64,000 nucleotides of DNA from Parietaria judaica. Its lineage: Eukaryota; Streptophyta; Magnoliopsida; Rosales; Urticaceae. The stretch spans positions 24,546,001 through 24,610,000 of the forward strand of contig OX940864.1 in NCBI GenBank assembly GCA_954871525.1, read 5' to 3'. How positions within the stretch are numbered: the first letter of the stretch is position 1; every line of letters starts with the position of its first letter. This document shows, in pieces, positions 23,815-35,799 of this stretch. The notes below the pieces were generated by a model. It was not told the DNA's origin. It worked only from the letters and a program-made list of their open reading frames with translations, and did no database searches. Both the position numbers and the translations under genes were made by a program.

Positions 23815-26800
23815 TTTGACAGTGAATGTTCTCGTCATATGACTGGACATAGAGAATATTTGATTAACATTACCAGGTTTTGTGGCAAATTTTATTTTGG
23901 TGATGGTCGAAGAAGCGATGTAATTGGAGTAGGAGATCTAATGCTTCCTGGCTATCCAAAGTTGACGGGTGTTCTTCTCGTTGAAAATCTAAAAACCAAC
24001 CTGATCAGCATTAGCCAGATTTGTGACACTGAACATAATGTCTTACTCACTCACACAATATGCTTTGTTTTCAGTGATGACCTAACCCATGTCATGGCAG
24101 TAGAGAGATCTTTAGACAATTGTTATCTTCTTGTGAAAAATGATATTTGTTTCAGAACCTCTGACGCTACATGGGATCTCTGGCATGAAAAGTTAGGTCA
24201 TATCAACGATCGCCACTTGCTGAACATATCTCACAACCAAGGTGTCATAGGTCTTCCTACTCTTCGTAAATCTCACAATGGTGTATGTGGATCCTGCCAA
24301 CTTGGAAAACAGAAAAAGAATAGTCACAAAGCTGTCAGCTCCATCGTCACTGCTAGAGTTCTTGAACTCCTTCATATCGACCTCATTGGTCCAACAACAG
24401 TCATCAGCTCCGGGGGAAAGAGGTATATTCTTGTATATGTTGATGTTTTTTCTAGATTCACGTAGGTTAAATTCTTGCAGGACAAAAATGAAACTTTCGA
24501 GAATTTCAAAACCTTGTGCTCACAAGTTCAAAATAAAAAAGGAATCTCTATTGGAAAAATTGTCCGCATTAGAAGCGATCACGGGAAGGAATTTGAAAAC
24601 TCAATGTTTGCCGAATATTGCAATGCAAATGGAATTTCTCATGATTTCTCTGCTCCAATAACCCCTCAACAAAATGGAGTCGTAGAACGGAAAAATAGGA
24701 CTCTTCAAGAGATGGCCAGAGTGATGCTAAATTCTAAGGAGTTGAATCCAAAGTGGTGGGCAGAAGCAGTAAACACAACATGTCACATCATCAATCGTCT
24801 ACTTCCGCCCCAAAACAAATAAAACTCCTTATGAGATCTGGCGAGGTAAGAAACCTAATGTCTCATATTTTCATATTTTTGGAAGTCGTTGTTTTGTTTT
24901 GAATGACAGGTCACACACATCAAAGCTTGCACCAAAGAGTGATGAAGGGATTTTTCTTGGATACTCTGCTACAAGTCATGCCTATCGGGTTTAAAACAAA
25001 AGAACCAAAGTGATCATGAAATCTGTCAACGTTGTCATTGATGATGAGCCTCCTGCCGCGACAACAACTATCACATCTGATCTTCTGAGATCTCTAGAGG
25101 ATCTAATCACGATGCATAGAGAATCATTCATGGACAACACCTCTCCTCCCACTACTTAATCAAAGCCATCTGCTGAAGCATCATCAAGCTCTCCTGATAA
25201 TGCAGCTTCTGTTGTGATACATGAAGACGAACCAACAGACTTACCCGACGATATTGTTCCTTCATCCAGAATTGCAAAGAATCATCCAATCACTCAAGTC
25301 ATTGGGTCTGTCAATTCCGAACGGAGTAAACGCACAGTTCATTACCCTGACTATAAGGAACTTGCTGGTCTGATTTGTTTTACCTCACAACTAGAACCTA
25401 CCAATATAAAGACAGCCTTGGAAGATGAGTTTTGGATTAATGCCATGCAAGAGGAGCTCAATCAATTTCAACAGAACAATGTTTGGGATCTAGTGGAATG
25501 TCCTTCAAATGTTAATGTAATTTGGACAAAGTGGATCTTCAAAAACAAAACAGATGAAAAAGGTTCCGTGATAAAAAAACAAGGCCCAACTCGTTGCTCA
25601 AGGATATACTTAAGTGGAAGGAGTGGACTTTGAAGAAACCTTTGCTCCGGTTGCACATCTTGAATCAATCAGACTCCTTCTTGCCATCTCATGCAGTCTA
25701 AACTTCAAGTTATATCAAATGGATGTAAAAAGTGCCTTCTTAAATGGAGTTATTGAAGAAGAAGTCTACGTGCGCCAACCTCAAGGGTTTGAAGATCCAT
25801 ACCTTCCACACTATGTTTTCAAACTTAACAAAGCACTGTACGGCCTCAAGCAAGCACCCCGTGTGTGGTATGAAAGACTTACCAAACATCTTGAAAACAA
25901 AGGATACCAACGAGGCGGCTCCGATCAAACCTTGTTCATTCACAGGTATCACTCTAACACTATCATTGCACAGATTTATGTTGACGATATTGTTTTTGGA
26001 TCTACTTCAGGTACATTAGTGAAAGAGTTTGTCTCTATGATGGAACGAGAATTTGAGATGAGTATGGTTGGAGAACTCTCCATGTTTCTCAGACTGACAA
26101 TGGCCTTTTTATCTATCAATCTAAATATGCTAAAAACATTGTAAAAAAATTTGGACTCTCTGAGTCACGTGCTGTCAGGACACCAATCTCCACATCAGAA
26201 AAAAATTTCAAAGATCAGGATGGTGTCTCTGTTGACCCAAAACTTTATCGTAGTATTATTGGCAGCCTATTATACCTTACTGCTAGTAGACCAGATATAT
26301 GTCAAATTGTAGGTGTGTGTGCACGATATCAAGCTAATCCCAAAGAATCACATCTCACTGCTGCTAAAAGAATCATCAGGTATGTCTCTAGCACAATTGA
26401 TTATGGTCTGTGGTATTCTCGTGGTTCTCCTCTGTGTTTGACAGGTTACAGTGATGCCGATTGGGCTGGAGATGCTGACGATAGAAAAAGAACCACCGGA
26501 GGATGTTTCTTCATTGGAGAAAATCTGGTATCCTGGTTTAGCAAGAAGCAAAACTCTATCTCTCTCTCCACTGCCGAATCAGAATATATTGCTGCCTCTA
26601 GTTGCTGCACACAATTACTTTGGATGCAACAAATGCTCAGTGACTATGGCGTGCATCAACAAAGTCTAAAGCTCCTCTGTGACAATCAAAGTGCCATCAA
26701 CATCTCCAAAAATCCTGTCCAACACTCAAGGACCAAGCACATAGATATCAGGCATCATTTTATTCGGGAGCTGGTGGAGAAAAAGACTGTTGTCATGGAC

Positions 26801-26902
26801 CATGTCACGACATCAGAGAACCTTGCCGACATCTATACCAAACCACTGGATGCGTCTCGTTTTGAAGACCTTCGACGCAAGATAGGCATTTGCCAAATCT
26901 AA
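23815..26902 (+). pseudogene. pol: protease, integrase, reverse transcriptase, RNase H (broken)
   Basis: Domains in order: aspartic protease with the motif altered to DSECSRHMTG (Gly of D-S-G replaced by Glu); GAG-pre-integrase His/Cys finger (LWHEKLGHIN ... CGSCQLGKQ); integrase core with HIDLIGP, RSDHGKEF and GVVERKNRT; reverse transcriptase with QMDVKSAFLNG (~25720), ALYGLKQAPRVWY (~25835) and the YVDD centre (~25979); RNase H with GYSDADWAGD, STAESEYIA and DNQSAI, ending in a KHIDIRHHFIRE block. Stops at 24463 and 24820, frame changes near 25590 and 26090, and further stops near 25157 make it inactive. Confidence 0.92.
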
Positions 26903-27001
26903 TAGCCCTTTCTTATTTTTTTATTATTTTTTTTTATTTTTTTTTCTTTGTGTGTTTGCGTGTTTCTCATTTTTTTTTCTCTTTTTCTTTTTCCTTATAA
27001 A

Positions 27002-27044
<43 letters not shown>

Positions 27045-27297
27045 GATAATTTTTCTTCGTCTCAAATCGTGGGATTCTAGTTTAATGTTTTGATTTTTTT
27101 GGAAGTTAAAATCATTTTCAATTTTTTTTTCAAATCTTTCCCATTTACTCACACTTTCCCTCCTTCTCCCTCTTTTCTCGGAGATCGTGTCTTAACTACT
27201 CCTACACGCCTTCTTCTCTCTCTTTCTCTCTCTCTTTGCTTCTTTCATTTCTCTCCTTCCTCATCTCTCTCTATCTCTTTGCTCACCAACCTTCTCA
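26903..27297. repeat. Spacer with T-rich tracts and (TA)n
   Basis: Between pol and the 3' ORF region: T homopolymers, a (TA)n tract at 27005-27040, and a CT-rich stretch (27180-27290) that reads like a leader for the following ORF. Confidence 0.8.
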
Positions 27298-30006
27298 AAT
27301 GGCGAAGACAAGAACCGGAAAAAGTACCTCCCATGAACCGGCGCTGAAGAAGACGAAGAAATCTAAGAAGTCGAAGGAAGATGCTACTGGGTCAGGGAAC
27401 CCAATGCTGCAGTTCCGATCACTGCCATACCCAATGCCGAGTCACTAACGAACCCTAACCCCCCAATCTCACCTGCTCTTCCAAATCCTTCACCCATTGT
27501 TTCCATGCATCAGGTTTCTATCAATTTTTTTCTTGCTTCAGTATCTTAGGCTGATCTACATGTCTATGGTGTTTGCATGGTTGATTTTGACTGTGGAATT
27601 TTTTATTTCGAATCTATGCTTCGGGTTAGGTTATATGATCTAGGACTCACATAGGCACACACTTTGTGGTTAAATTTTAGGCATTACTTTAATTGCTTTA
27701 GCATGAATCCCTCTCTCAGGTTCCTCCATCATCCTAATCTACTAAGACGACAGGGGACATAGTTGCCAATATTCAGGCCTCTCAGTTGACCACTCAACAA
27801 CGCTTAGTTCTTCATGATCCAACCGTTCAGGCTGTCCTACGATCACTCTACAACAGTGTCTCAGCCACCACCTCCATGACCATGCCAGTTTTCTCCATCC
27901 TTGCCTCCGAGACCATTTCAGAAATGGTGGGAATTACTGGAAGCAGTGCTCAACTCAAGGAACCATCACACGGATCTGCAACCGAATCCCCATCTCCTAC
28001 AGCTGTCTCTGACGCTATGCTGCCTGCCATACCCTCTGTCACAACAATAGGGCCTTCAACCAAGCAGCCTGAAACTGAGCCGTCCACCTCTACCCCAGTC
28101 TCCACTGATGTTCTTGAAGCCTCAGCTAAGCTTCCTGCATCCTTAACAGTCCCTGAAGAATCGCCATCGCATGATGTTCTTCCTGATGTCCAGACAGCAG
28201 ACATCTCCCTGAAGGCGACAATCGATGCTGATACACGTCTACCTTCTGCATCTCTCAGCTCTTCAGATAAACACAATGTTTCACAAGCTGCTGTTCCAGT
28301 GACACTCTTTAGAAGTCATCCACCCCCTCCCCGAAGTCAAGATCCCATCCTACCTCCAAGTCGGAGAATTTCGATCTTCTTGCTGACTCTGTATCAAAGC
28401 CTCAGCTACATGACTCTGCCCTTCAAGCCTCTCGTCTCACCATATCCAAACGCCAAGCTCATATTGACCTACAACTCCTCAAGACCGAGCCCTCCAAAAA
28501 GACCAAGGTTAAGCAAACAGCAGCAACTGCTGAAGCCAAAGGAAAAAGAAAATTGGAAGCTGACCCTACTGCTGTTTCAAAGGCCCCTGCAAAGAAAAAG
28601 ATGAAATCTGCTCCTCTGAAGGTCTCTCGTGCCGTACCAGCAGATGCCATCCACTTGGAATACTACTACAACTCTGTTCAGAAAAGGATGTACTTCTACA
28701 GACAGGACAAGCTCACCAATGAGCGCATCATAAGCCTGGATAAATTCAAGAACACTACAGTCCCTGATACTCTTCAAGAGCTTGGGTTAATGAAGGTTGC
28801 CACTTCTCTTACGCACCATCTTACTGCTGTGGTGTATGACTTCTACGCCAACCTTATGAAGGGCTGCAGTGAGCCAACCTCCAAGTGGTTCTCCAGAGTC
28901 TATGTCCGTGGCAGAATGTACGAGTTTTTCCCCGCCGTCATCAATGCAGCTATCGGCTGGGAAGTCTCTGATGATGTCATCACACTAGGCAACCCCTCTC
29001 TGCAAGACCCTCAGCTCATACTGCATGCTCTCTCCAAGAATGACAAACTCAAGTGGCCAACCAATGCAGTCAACTTCAGGGCTTCCAAGCTGACAGCCCT
29101 CCATTACATTCTCTGGAAGCTGGTTCAGGGCAACATTCTACCCTCCACGAACTCAAACACTATTACCATGGATTGTGGTAAGCTCCTCCTTGCTCTCATC
29201 TCCAAGATGCCAATTGACCTTGGACAGATCATCTACGACAACATTATGAGGTTCACTGAGTCCAATGTCACATCCACGAATCTACCATATCCATGCCTCA
29301 TCACAACCATTCTGAGGACCCAGAATCCCGGGATCAAAAATAAGGAGGAGATGTCCATCAACGCCGATCCCATTCAGATAAACAAGACCAGTTTCAAAGG
29401 CGAAAACTGTGATCTGGTCAAACGTGCCACCACTGTCACCCTGCGGGCGCGACACCAGCCATCTCTACAGAAGGAATTGAAGGCGGTTATCTGTTTCTCT
29501 CCATCTTGGATCGCATCAGCAAAACCTTGGAGCAGAACCTTGCCATTCATCTCTCTCTCGCCAGTGAAGTAGAGCATCTGAAGAAGTGGGTCCAGACGGC
29601 TCAAGCCTCGGCTGAAGGTCACACACCGGCCAAGATCCCGGAGATCGACAGCTCAGACTCCGACTCTCCAGCTAGTGCAAGGACCCCCGCCACAGTCGAC
29701 CCTAAAAACATTCCTACTTATTCCTCTATGCCTGCAGAGCACACCTCCGGAGTTGGTAATGAGACCGTCGATGCTGCCATGGAAGACACTCATGAGGACG
29801 ACAACAATCGCGATAAGGAGACTACCGAAGAAGATGCCCAGAATGACGACAATGAAGATGACAAGGAGGACGACGAAGAAAGCTCTACCGATGATGATGC
29901 ATCATCCTCTGAAGAAGAAGCACCTCCTACCATCGAGAAGAAAACCACTACTGCTACATACGACGACGACTACAGCACTGAGTCCTCCACTTCCCGCTCA
30001 TCCTAA
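27298..30006 (+). pseudogene. Extra 3' ORF region (SIRE 'env-like' position)
   Basis: It starts at ATG 27298 with a basic MAKTRTGKS... segment. It proceeds through a Ser/Thr/Pro-rich region (27786-28310), a lysine-rich segment (~28500-28620), and a conserved block (28630-29400) containing VYDFYANLMKG and KWFSRVYVRGRMYEFFP. That block resembles the domain named 'putative plant transposon protein' (PF20167-type). A coiled-coil-like stretch and a strongly acidic tail (29770-29930) follow. The reading frame changes near 28310 and 29480, and there is an in-frame stop soon after 27720. A 206-bp segment with splice-like borders splits the first part. The position between pol and the 3' purine tract is where SIRE elements carry an envelope-like ORF; an envelope role is not shown, and I see no convincing membrane anchor. 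Confidence 0.75.
27514..27719 (+). other. Intron-like segment in the 3' ORF region
   Basis: Bordered by CATCAG/GTTTCT at 27513/27514 and CTCTCTCAG/GTTCC at 27719/27720. It is T-rich, unlike the Pro/Ser-coding flanks. This fits a GT-AG intron; splicing is inferred from sequence only. Confidence 0.5.
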
Positions 30007-30373
30007 GCCAGTTTGAGTCGGTCCCCCTTTGGCATTTCCTGGCCTAAGGGGGAGAAATCACAGTTGTGCAAACAATTTAAACCTTTTTATTTTTATTCAG
30101 TTTAAAACTCATGCATCACTAGAACTTGTTTGTTTGAATGTTTTGACTTCTTGTGTGTTTGTTTGGATGAATGTTTGTTTGTTGCACGATTGTGGTTGAA
30201 ATGCTTTCAGGAAATCTTCAGGTACACTAACATTTCATGCAGGTCTACAAGTGCACAAAGTCTGATGTTGCCTCCGCTGCCATGACAACAGATGTCATCC
30301 TGCCTACTGCCTTTCCTGTTCCGTGTCTGAAGATCTCTGCGACTTTCTGAAATCAGCTGTGCCATATATTGCC

Positions 30374-30383
30374 AAAGGGGGAG
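30374..30383 (+). promoter_or_regulatory. Polypurine tract
   Basis: AAAGGGGGAG lies two bases before the 3' LTR and is the expected plus-strand primer. A second AAGGGGGAGA is at 30046-30055, and the exact complement of GCCAAAGGGGGA is at 30022-30033. Confidence 0.85.
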
Positions 30384-30385
30384 TT

Positions 30386-31092
30386 TGTTGAATCATTATT
30401 TGCGATTATTGAGTATTCATTATTTCATGATTCGGTTTTGTCTATTTATGGAAAGTATCGACATCCTTGATGTCATGACAGCTACTAAGTTATTTCAGGA
30501 AAGTCATCAGATGGATTCTCAATCAAGGAGTGATTGAGTTGTTATCTCTCCGAAGTTAATGATGAATATCACGCTGGAATGAATGAAGAGATTTGCGTGG
30601 CTATTCGTATCATGTGAGAGATTTCAGGAGCTGATTGATGAAGAAGAATTAGCGAGCAGCTCCTATATGTCCCGGCTAATGAGGTCCCATTTCGTTAGCA
30701 CTTACAGAGATATTCTCTAGAATCTTCGGGAGAAGTCGACCAGCAATTCACGAATGAAGTGAAGAAGGACGGGACATTCGTAGCTGGTCGTTGCAAGGGG
30801 ATCTTGCAAGTTCATCAAGTGATTACTTCGGATGTCAAAGCTGTTGTCGTGACAACAAGGGGGAGTTTCCTATTTATGCTTTGTATTCTGTTTGTATTAC
30901 TGATTGTAATCTTCATCTGTAATCTTTTGGTTGATTAATCTGGGTGAGTGCCCCGCAGAAGTAGTGACAGGAAGTCCGAACTGCGTTACCAAAAAGTATT
31001 GGTGTTCCTTTACTTTTCCGCACTCTCTTTATTCCTATCGTTCACGATTATAACGTCATATTATATGTGCAACGCGAAAATACGTCTTTACA
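30386..31092 (+). repeat. 3' LTR of SIRE-like element
   Basis: 707 bp, matching the 5' LTR with about 20 scattered substitutions and a 12-bp duplication around GTAATCTTCATCTGTAATC. It is followed by the CAACT target duplication. Confidence 0.93.
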
Positions 31093-31097
31093 CAACT

Positions 31098-31638
31098 AAA
31101 TCATTTTTACTCTTTTATGTATAAATAATTAATTTTTATGGTTAAAATAAAAAATGTAATCGTTGAACGTAATAATCATCGATTATTGATTAACTCATAA
31201 AAAAAAAATCTAACACAACAAACAGTTATCAATCGATTTTGACCTACAGTTTATTTTTGGATACCCTTAACTTATCGGTTAACTCGTAAATTGAATTATG
31301 GATCGGTTATAGATCATTCGAATCTTACATATATATAGTATTTATTTTGATAGCTAATTAAACTCGACAATGATTGCACTGATGATGGAAGCGCCATAAT
31401 AAAATATTCAAAAGATAAACTAAATACTAATTAGTTAGTACCACTAAAGCAAGGAAAATAATTTGTAAATAAAATATATAATAAAGCTAAAGCACTTGTC
31501 GTAGGTCCCATACCAATATACCATGTCTCCTCTCCTCTTGATGTGATTTTCATTTCGTCTCTCTCTCTCTCCACTTCAATTTTTAACTGCGAAATTCGAT
31601 CCTAAATCGATCCAATTCTCGTCATAATAATCAACAAC
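31098..31638 (+). promoter_or_regulatory. Upstream region of the ALOG gene
   Basis: The ALOG start lies only ~545 bp from the end of the SIRE-like 3' LTR. AT-rich sequence gives way to a pyrimidine microsatellite (CTCTCTCTCTCTCTCC, ~31558-31573) typical of plant leaders. No TATA box can be assigned with confidence; candidates are TATATATAG near 31330 and the TATAATAAAG run near 31479. Confidence 0.4.
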
Positions 31639-32214
31639 ATGTCAGCCAAAGGGAAAGACTCCGTGGAAGGATCGTCATCGTCGTCTCCGTCGTCGAAAAG
31701 AGCAGCTGCGGTGCCCGCCGAGGGGCCGGCACCGCAGCTGAGCCGGTACGAGTCACAGAAGCGGCGCGACTGGAACACTTTTGGGCAGTACCTCCGGAAC
31801 CAGCGGCCGCCGGTGGCGCTGTCCCAGTGCGGCGCGGGCAACGTCCTCGACTTCCTCCGCTACTTGGACCAGTTCGGGAAGACTAAAGTGCACCACTCGG
31901 GCTGCCCGTTCTTCGGGCAGCCCGAGCCGCCCGGCCCGTGCGCCTGCCCGCTCCGGCAGGCGTGGGGCAGCCTCGACGCGCTGATCGGCCGCCTCCGCGC
32001 CGCCTTTGAGGAGAACGGCGGGCTGCCTGAGGCCAACCCTTTCGCCACCGGCGCGATTAGGGTTTACCTGCGCGACGTGAGGGACTCTCAGGCCAAGGCT
32101 CGGGGAATCCCTTACACTAAGAAGAAAAAGAAGAAGAAAGTCGCAGCCATCAATAAGCCTGATGATATTGATCACCATGATCAACACATGAGCTTGAGCT
32201 TTTCTATGCAGTGA
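31639..32214 (+). CDS. LSH: ALOG-domain (LIGHT-DEPENDENT SHORT HYPOCOTYLS-type) transcription regulator
   Basis: A 191-residue single-exon protein. A Ser/Ala-rich N-terminus precedes the complete ALOG domain (about residues 35-155): [18 protein letters not shown], the helix [17 protein letters not shown], the zinc-ribbon insert with HHSGCPFFG and [12 protein letters not shown], then [17 protein letters not shown] and [19 protein letters not shown] lysine run (KKKKKKK, ~162-170) directly after the domain is the usual nuclear localisation signal. The ALOG fold derives from a recombinase-type DNA-binding domain; plant members act in the nucleus in meristem, boundary and light-dependent growth. 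The length and single exon match the family. The [12 protein letters not shown] and [12 protein letters not shown] variants suggest the LSH5/6/10-like side of the family, but the subgroup is inferred. The coding region is GC-rich against AT-rich flanks and shows no damage. Confidence 0.95.
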   Translation: MSAKGKDSVEGSSSSSPSSKRAAAVPAEGPAPQLSRYESQKRRDWNTFGQYLRNQRPPVALSQCGAGNVLDFLRYLDQFGKTKVHHSGCPFFGQPEPPGPCACPLRQAWGSLDALIGRLRAAFEENGGLPEANPFATGAIRVYLRDVRDSQAKARGIPYTKKKKKKKVAAINKPDDIDHHDQHMSLSFSMQ

Positions 32215-32217
32215 TGA

Positions 32218-34095
32218 TGCGATGCGATCTTGGCTTCGTTTTGCAGGTACTTTTCAGATTTATTTCTCTCATGATCATAATTGAGTATATTAGCATTCAT
32301 TATATACACTCAAATAAAAAATCATACAGCATTTAGTTTGAGTGTATTACCGTATATCTGTATAAGATCAAAATCTTAGTTTCTATCAAGTCAAATTGAG
32401 TGTTAATGTGCTACTGTAGGTCATAAATAATTATGATCAATTGGTTAAAAAAAAAAAAAAAAAAACCCTAGGAGAGAGCTTGGAACCCTAATTTGCATGG
32501 TAACTTAAGTAGGGGATTCATTGGTAATAAAATATGTGTGTATTTATACATTCAAATTAACGCAATTTGATCTGTGTCAAGTATCTCTTACAAAAATGAA
32601 AAATTTGGTGTATGATTAATTATTTAGATGGGTCCCAGAATAACGTTTAAAAAAGATATCAGTGTCACAAGACACAAAATCAAGAGTAATAATTAACTCT
32701 TGTTTGAGATTCTGCAAGATTTATATACTATATGTTTCTTTCCATGATGAAAAGACCTAACACTGAATACGCTCCACATGTACAGAGAGACATCAGACGT
32801 GTATATATCATATACGTATGTAATGTAAGTAATACAACGTAACAGTCACGTACAAACATGTATGTTTTTTTCCTCTCGAAATCTAGCAAATAAACATATG
32901 CGTTGTGCTTATGCTAATATCGGAAAAACAATGCCCGAAATCGAATTTAGGGCTGAAATTTGGATTTACTGATAATGCGGTACAATTTTTCTTTTTAAGT
33001 CATTTTCAAAGGGTCTTAATTTTTTTTTTACCCTAATCTGGATTTAATGCTGAAATTTTAATTTTATGATAATGTGGTAATAATATTTCTTGAATGAAAT
33101 TGCTTTCTTATAAATGTGGCACTACTGCAAGTGATAATTAGCAGCACTGCTTGTGCTTTTACTATTCAATTACCGTTTTAACAAAACTATTACCGTTTGG
33201 CTTTCGGTTATAGTTACGCTTTAAATTTGAATATTGTCTTGAATTAATGAAATGATCAAGAATCTAAACTTCAATGTTTGTATGATCAATATACTACTAC
33301 TGAAAATCCATATTAAAATCATTTTGCATTGCTAGAATTATCCGCACCGAATTTGCGACAGTATAGCCCTACAGGATTATGCTAAAAATCATATATTTAA
33401 TAATTTTTTGGAGACCTGATCAGACAGTAGGCCAATATAAATCTAAATTTCTTTTCTTGTACGAATAATGTAAGACATAATTCACGTAATAAAGATTAAA
33501 GATCAACTATGAAGGACATTTGTTTTATTTTTTATTAGAATTTTTTGTCCCTTTTTCTGAGATTTCTGTCAGTTTTTGTCTTGCTCCGACATGTACTTTT
33601 GAGAACAATGTCTTCTTGCTCTCGTATCTTATTATAAATTCCTTAAATATTACAACCTATTTCTTCTATACTTAAATTAAGGATTTATAAATTCTAAGCA
33701 ATAATGAATCAAATAATCTTCTTTTGTGCAGTTGGATTAATTAGTCCCAGGCTGCCTAATTAAGCATAATAATGCCTTATATATAGTCTACTAAACTATT
33801 TGTGTTTTGACATATGATGGATTGTTGCACTAAATTAATTATTTTAAGAATAATACTTTATAATTAATTATAATGGTTTTGGATAGCAATAATTATATTG
33901 TTTAAGAGTGTTTTCTTGTTGGGAATTGATATGATATATAAATTATTATTATTAGTATTGAAATGCTAGAAATATGGTTATCATAATTATAGATGCCCTC
34001 TTTTTGTACTGATATCTATAGTTTAGTCAATAATTGAGTATTAATATTCAAATATGCCAGATGCCTTGATTGAAATACAATTAATGAAATATGAT
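32218..34095. other. AT-rich region downstream of the ALOG gene
   Basis: The 3' UTR presumably begins here; TTTTGCAGGTACTTTTCAG at 32241-32259 has splice-site-like words. A 23-bp A run is at 32447-32465. No other gene is supported. Confidence 0.5.
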
Positions 34096-34309
34096 CTGCG
34101 GCATAAGTATCCATAAATTACTGTTTTGCAGCACATAATTCCGTTGTTGTTTATCACGGGTTAAGTAACCAGGTACCCAATCTGAACTCTTATAGGAACT
34201 GCTATATATTTATAAATCCTAACACAAGTACTTAACCTGCGATAAACAAATAACGAGATTATGGTGCTAAATAAATTTGCTTCATTATTTATCGCGTACT
34301 TACGCCGCA
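34096..34309. mobile_element. Foldback MITE-like element
   Basis: The ends are inverted: TGCGGCATAAGTA at 34096 and TACTTACGCCGCA ending near 34309. An inner pair, TTGTTTATCACGGGTTAAGTA (about 34147-34167) and TACTTAACCTGCGATAAACAA (about 34230-34250), pairs with two mismatches, so nearly the whole 214 bp can fold. No clear target duplication was found. It has no coding capacity. Confidence 0.65.
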
Positions 34310-34513
34310 AAAATATATCCCAAATATAATTATCTTTAAGGTTATTCTTAATGCTTATAGCAGATTCAATCAAGTCAAAATAATGTATTATATGGGTTAC
34401 TGGTTTTGATGTGTAAACCATTAATATTGCATTTGTGATTTGCCTTTAAATGTAGCAATAATTGCAAATTAAAAATAAATAAATACATTGTACGTGTATA
34501 TATATATATATAT

Positions 34514-35116
34514 AGGGGCGGAGCGGGGGCGGCCGCCCCTACTTGGTTCGAACTCGCTATTTTAATTTATTCATATTATTATAAGTTTATATATAAATTA
34601 TAAACATAGCATTTATATTTATAGATTGAATGTTATTGCAATGTAGTTGAATTTTTACTTTTTAAGTTTCTCCTCCAAGTTATAGCCCTGAGTTCAATTC
34701 CTAGACCTAACATATTTTCTAATTTTTTTGGCAACAGTTTTCATGATCATAATTATTTTCATTTTTCTTTGAAATCTAATACATTGTTAAAATCTTATGG
34801 GCTTTTGAACTTTACTTAATTATAGCTATACTAAAAAAAAAAAAAATACAACTTACAAAACTTGAGAATAAAAACCACGAATCAATAATTTAAGACGTGC
34901 AAAGTTTTAAATATTGAAGAAAAAATTATATTAATATTTTGAGACCTTAACAACATGTAGAATTTTAATCATAGACCATACTATTTTCATAAATCGAAAG
35001 TTCAAAAAAATAGTTATAATGCACTGTATAATAGTAGTTTCAATGTCTCGTTTATTTTAAAATTTATGGTCTATTAATTTCCGCAACTCTTAGTCAAAGT
35101 TCGGGCTCCGCCCTTG
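34514..35116. mobile_element. Non-autonomous DNA transposon with GGGGCGGAGC ends
   Basis: AGGGGCGGAGC at 34514-34524 and GCTCCGCCCTT at 35106-35116 form terminal inverted repeats (10 of 11 match). The 5' end continues with GC-rich GGGGGCGGCCGCCCC in otherwise AT-rich DNA. Both flanks are GT/TA microsatellite, which hides any target duplication. The end sequence resembles common plant hAT-type MITEs. Confidence 0.6.
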
Positions 35117-35799
35117 TGTGTGTATATATATATTATATGGGAGCCAATGTTTTTGGATGTTTCCTTAGCGCTTTTGATGTGTCTATTTTTGTCGAAAATT
35201 TATATTATAGTAATTATCAGTACGTATATATCTGTGTTTGTATGTATATATATTATAAAAAGCTAATTTCAACGTGGGAGTTTCTTTATCAGGTACTTGG
35301 ATCCTACCAAATTTGGATCAAACATCACAGTGGAATATGTTACAATACTATTGAAGAACTACGTCTCTACTAGATCTACGTTGCTTATAAACAAGTACTT
35401 CCTTGGTCTCTTAAAAATTTCAATATCCATATATATACTATTTTATTTATTACTTTCAATTAGTGCTTGATAATATCGTTTAATTTGGCGAAATCTAGCG
35501 TCAAGAGCACTCATTGAGGTGATGAAAGTACGTAGTAGTGAGTAATTATATGTTATACATGTTGCACTGTAATATAATTATGTTACTCTTATATATAAAT
35601 ATATATGTAATATTCTTCTTTTTCATTGTCTTTTGTTGCTCACAAAGAAAGCTGTGATCAGTTTGACCAAAGTTCGGTAATGTGGGCTATTTATATAATC
35701 ATATTACATTGCAGATTATTCGCATAGATTTGTGTTATGGGCAATTATTATATATCTTCTTGGTACGTACTTAATATATATATATATATATATATATAT

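Larger units (their letters stand above)
18350..31092 (+). mobile_element. SIRE-like Ty1/Copia retrotransposon with extra 3' ORF region
   Basis: A complete insertion: LTRs at 18350-19042 and 30386-31092, TGTTG...TTACA ends, exact CAACT duplication (18345-18349 and 31093-31097), a tRNA-Met-type primer site at 19045-19056 (TGGTATCAGAGC) and a purine tract AAAGGGGGAG at 30374-30383. Order is gag, protease, integrase, reverse transcriptase, RNase H, then a further ORF region, which with the GGGGGAG tracts fits the SIRE/Maximus group of Copia. The LTRs differ by about 20 substitutions and one 12-bp insertion by eye, i.e. roughly 97% identity. Every ORF carries stops or frame changes, and gag is split by another insertion, so the copy is not autonomous. 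Confidence 0.92.

Noticed and set aside
27950..28276. Minus-strand Ser/Gly-rich frame
   Set aside because: Shadow of the Ser/Thr/Pro-rich part of the retrotransposon 3' ORF.
31753..32187. 144-codon minus-strand frame across the ALOG gene
   Set aside because: It is antisense to a conserved, intact ALOG domain and GC-rich codon use creates it. There is no independent support.
34540..34556. TTCGAAC-like word suggesting a tRNA T-loop
   Set aside because: No acceptor, D or anticodon stems can be drawn around it; it lies in the end of a DNA element.
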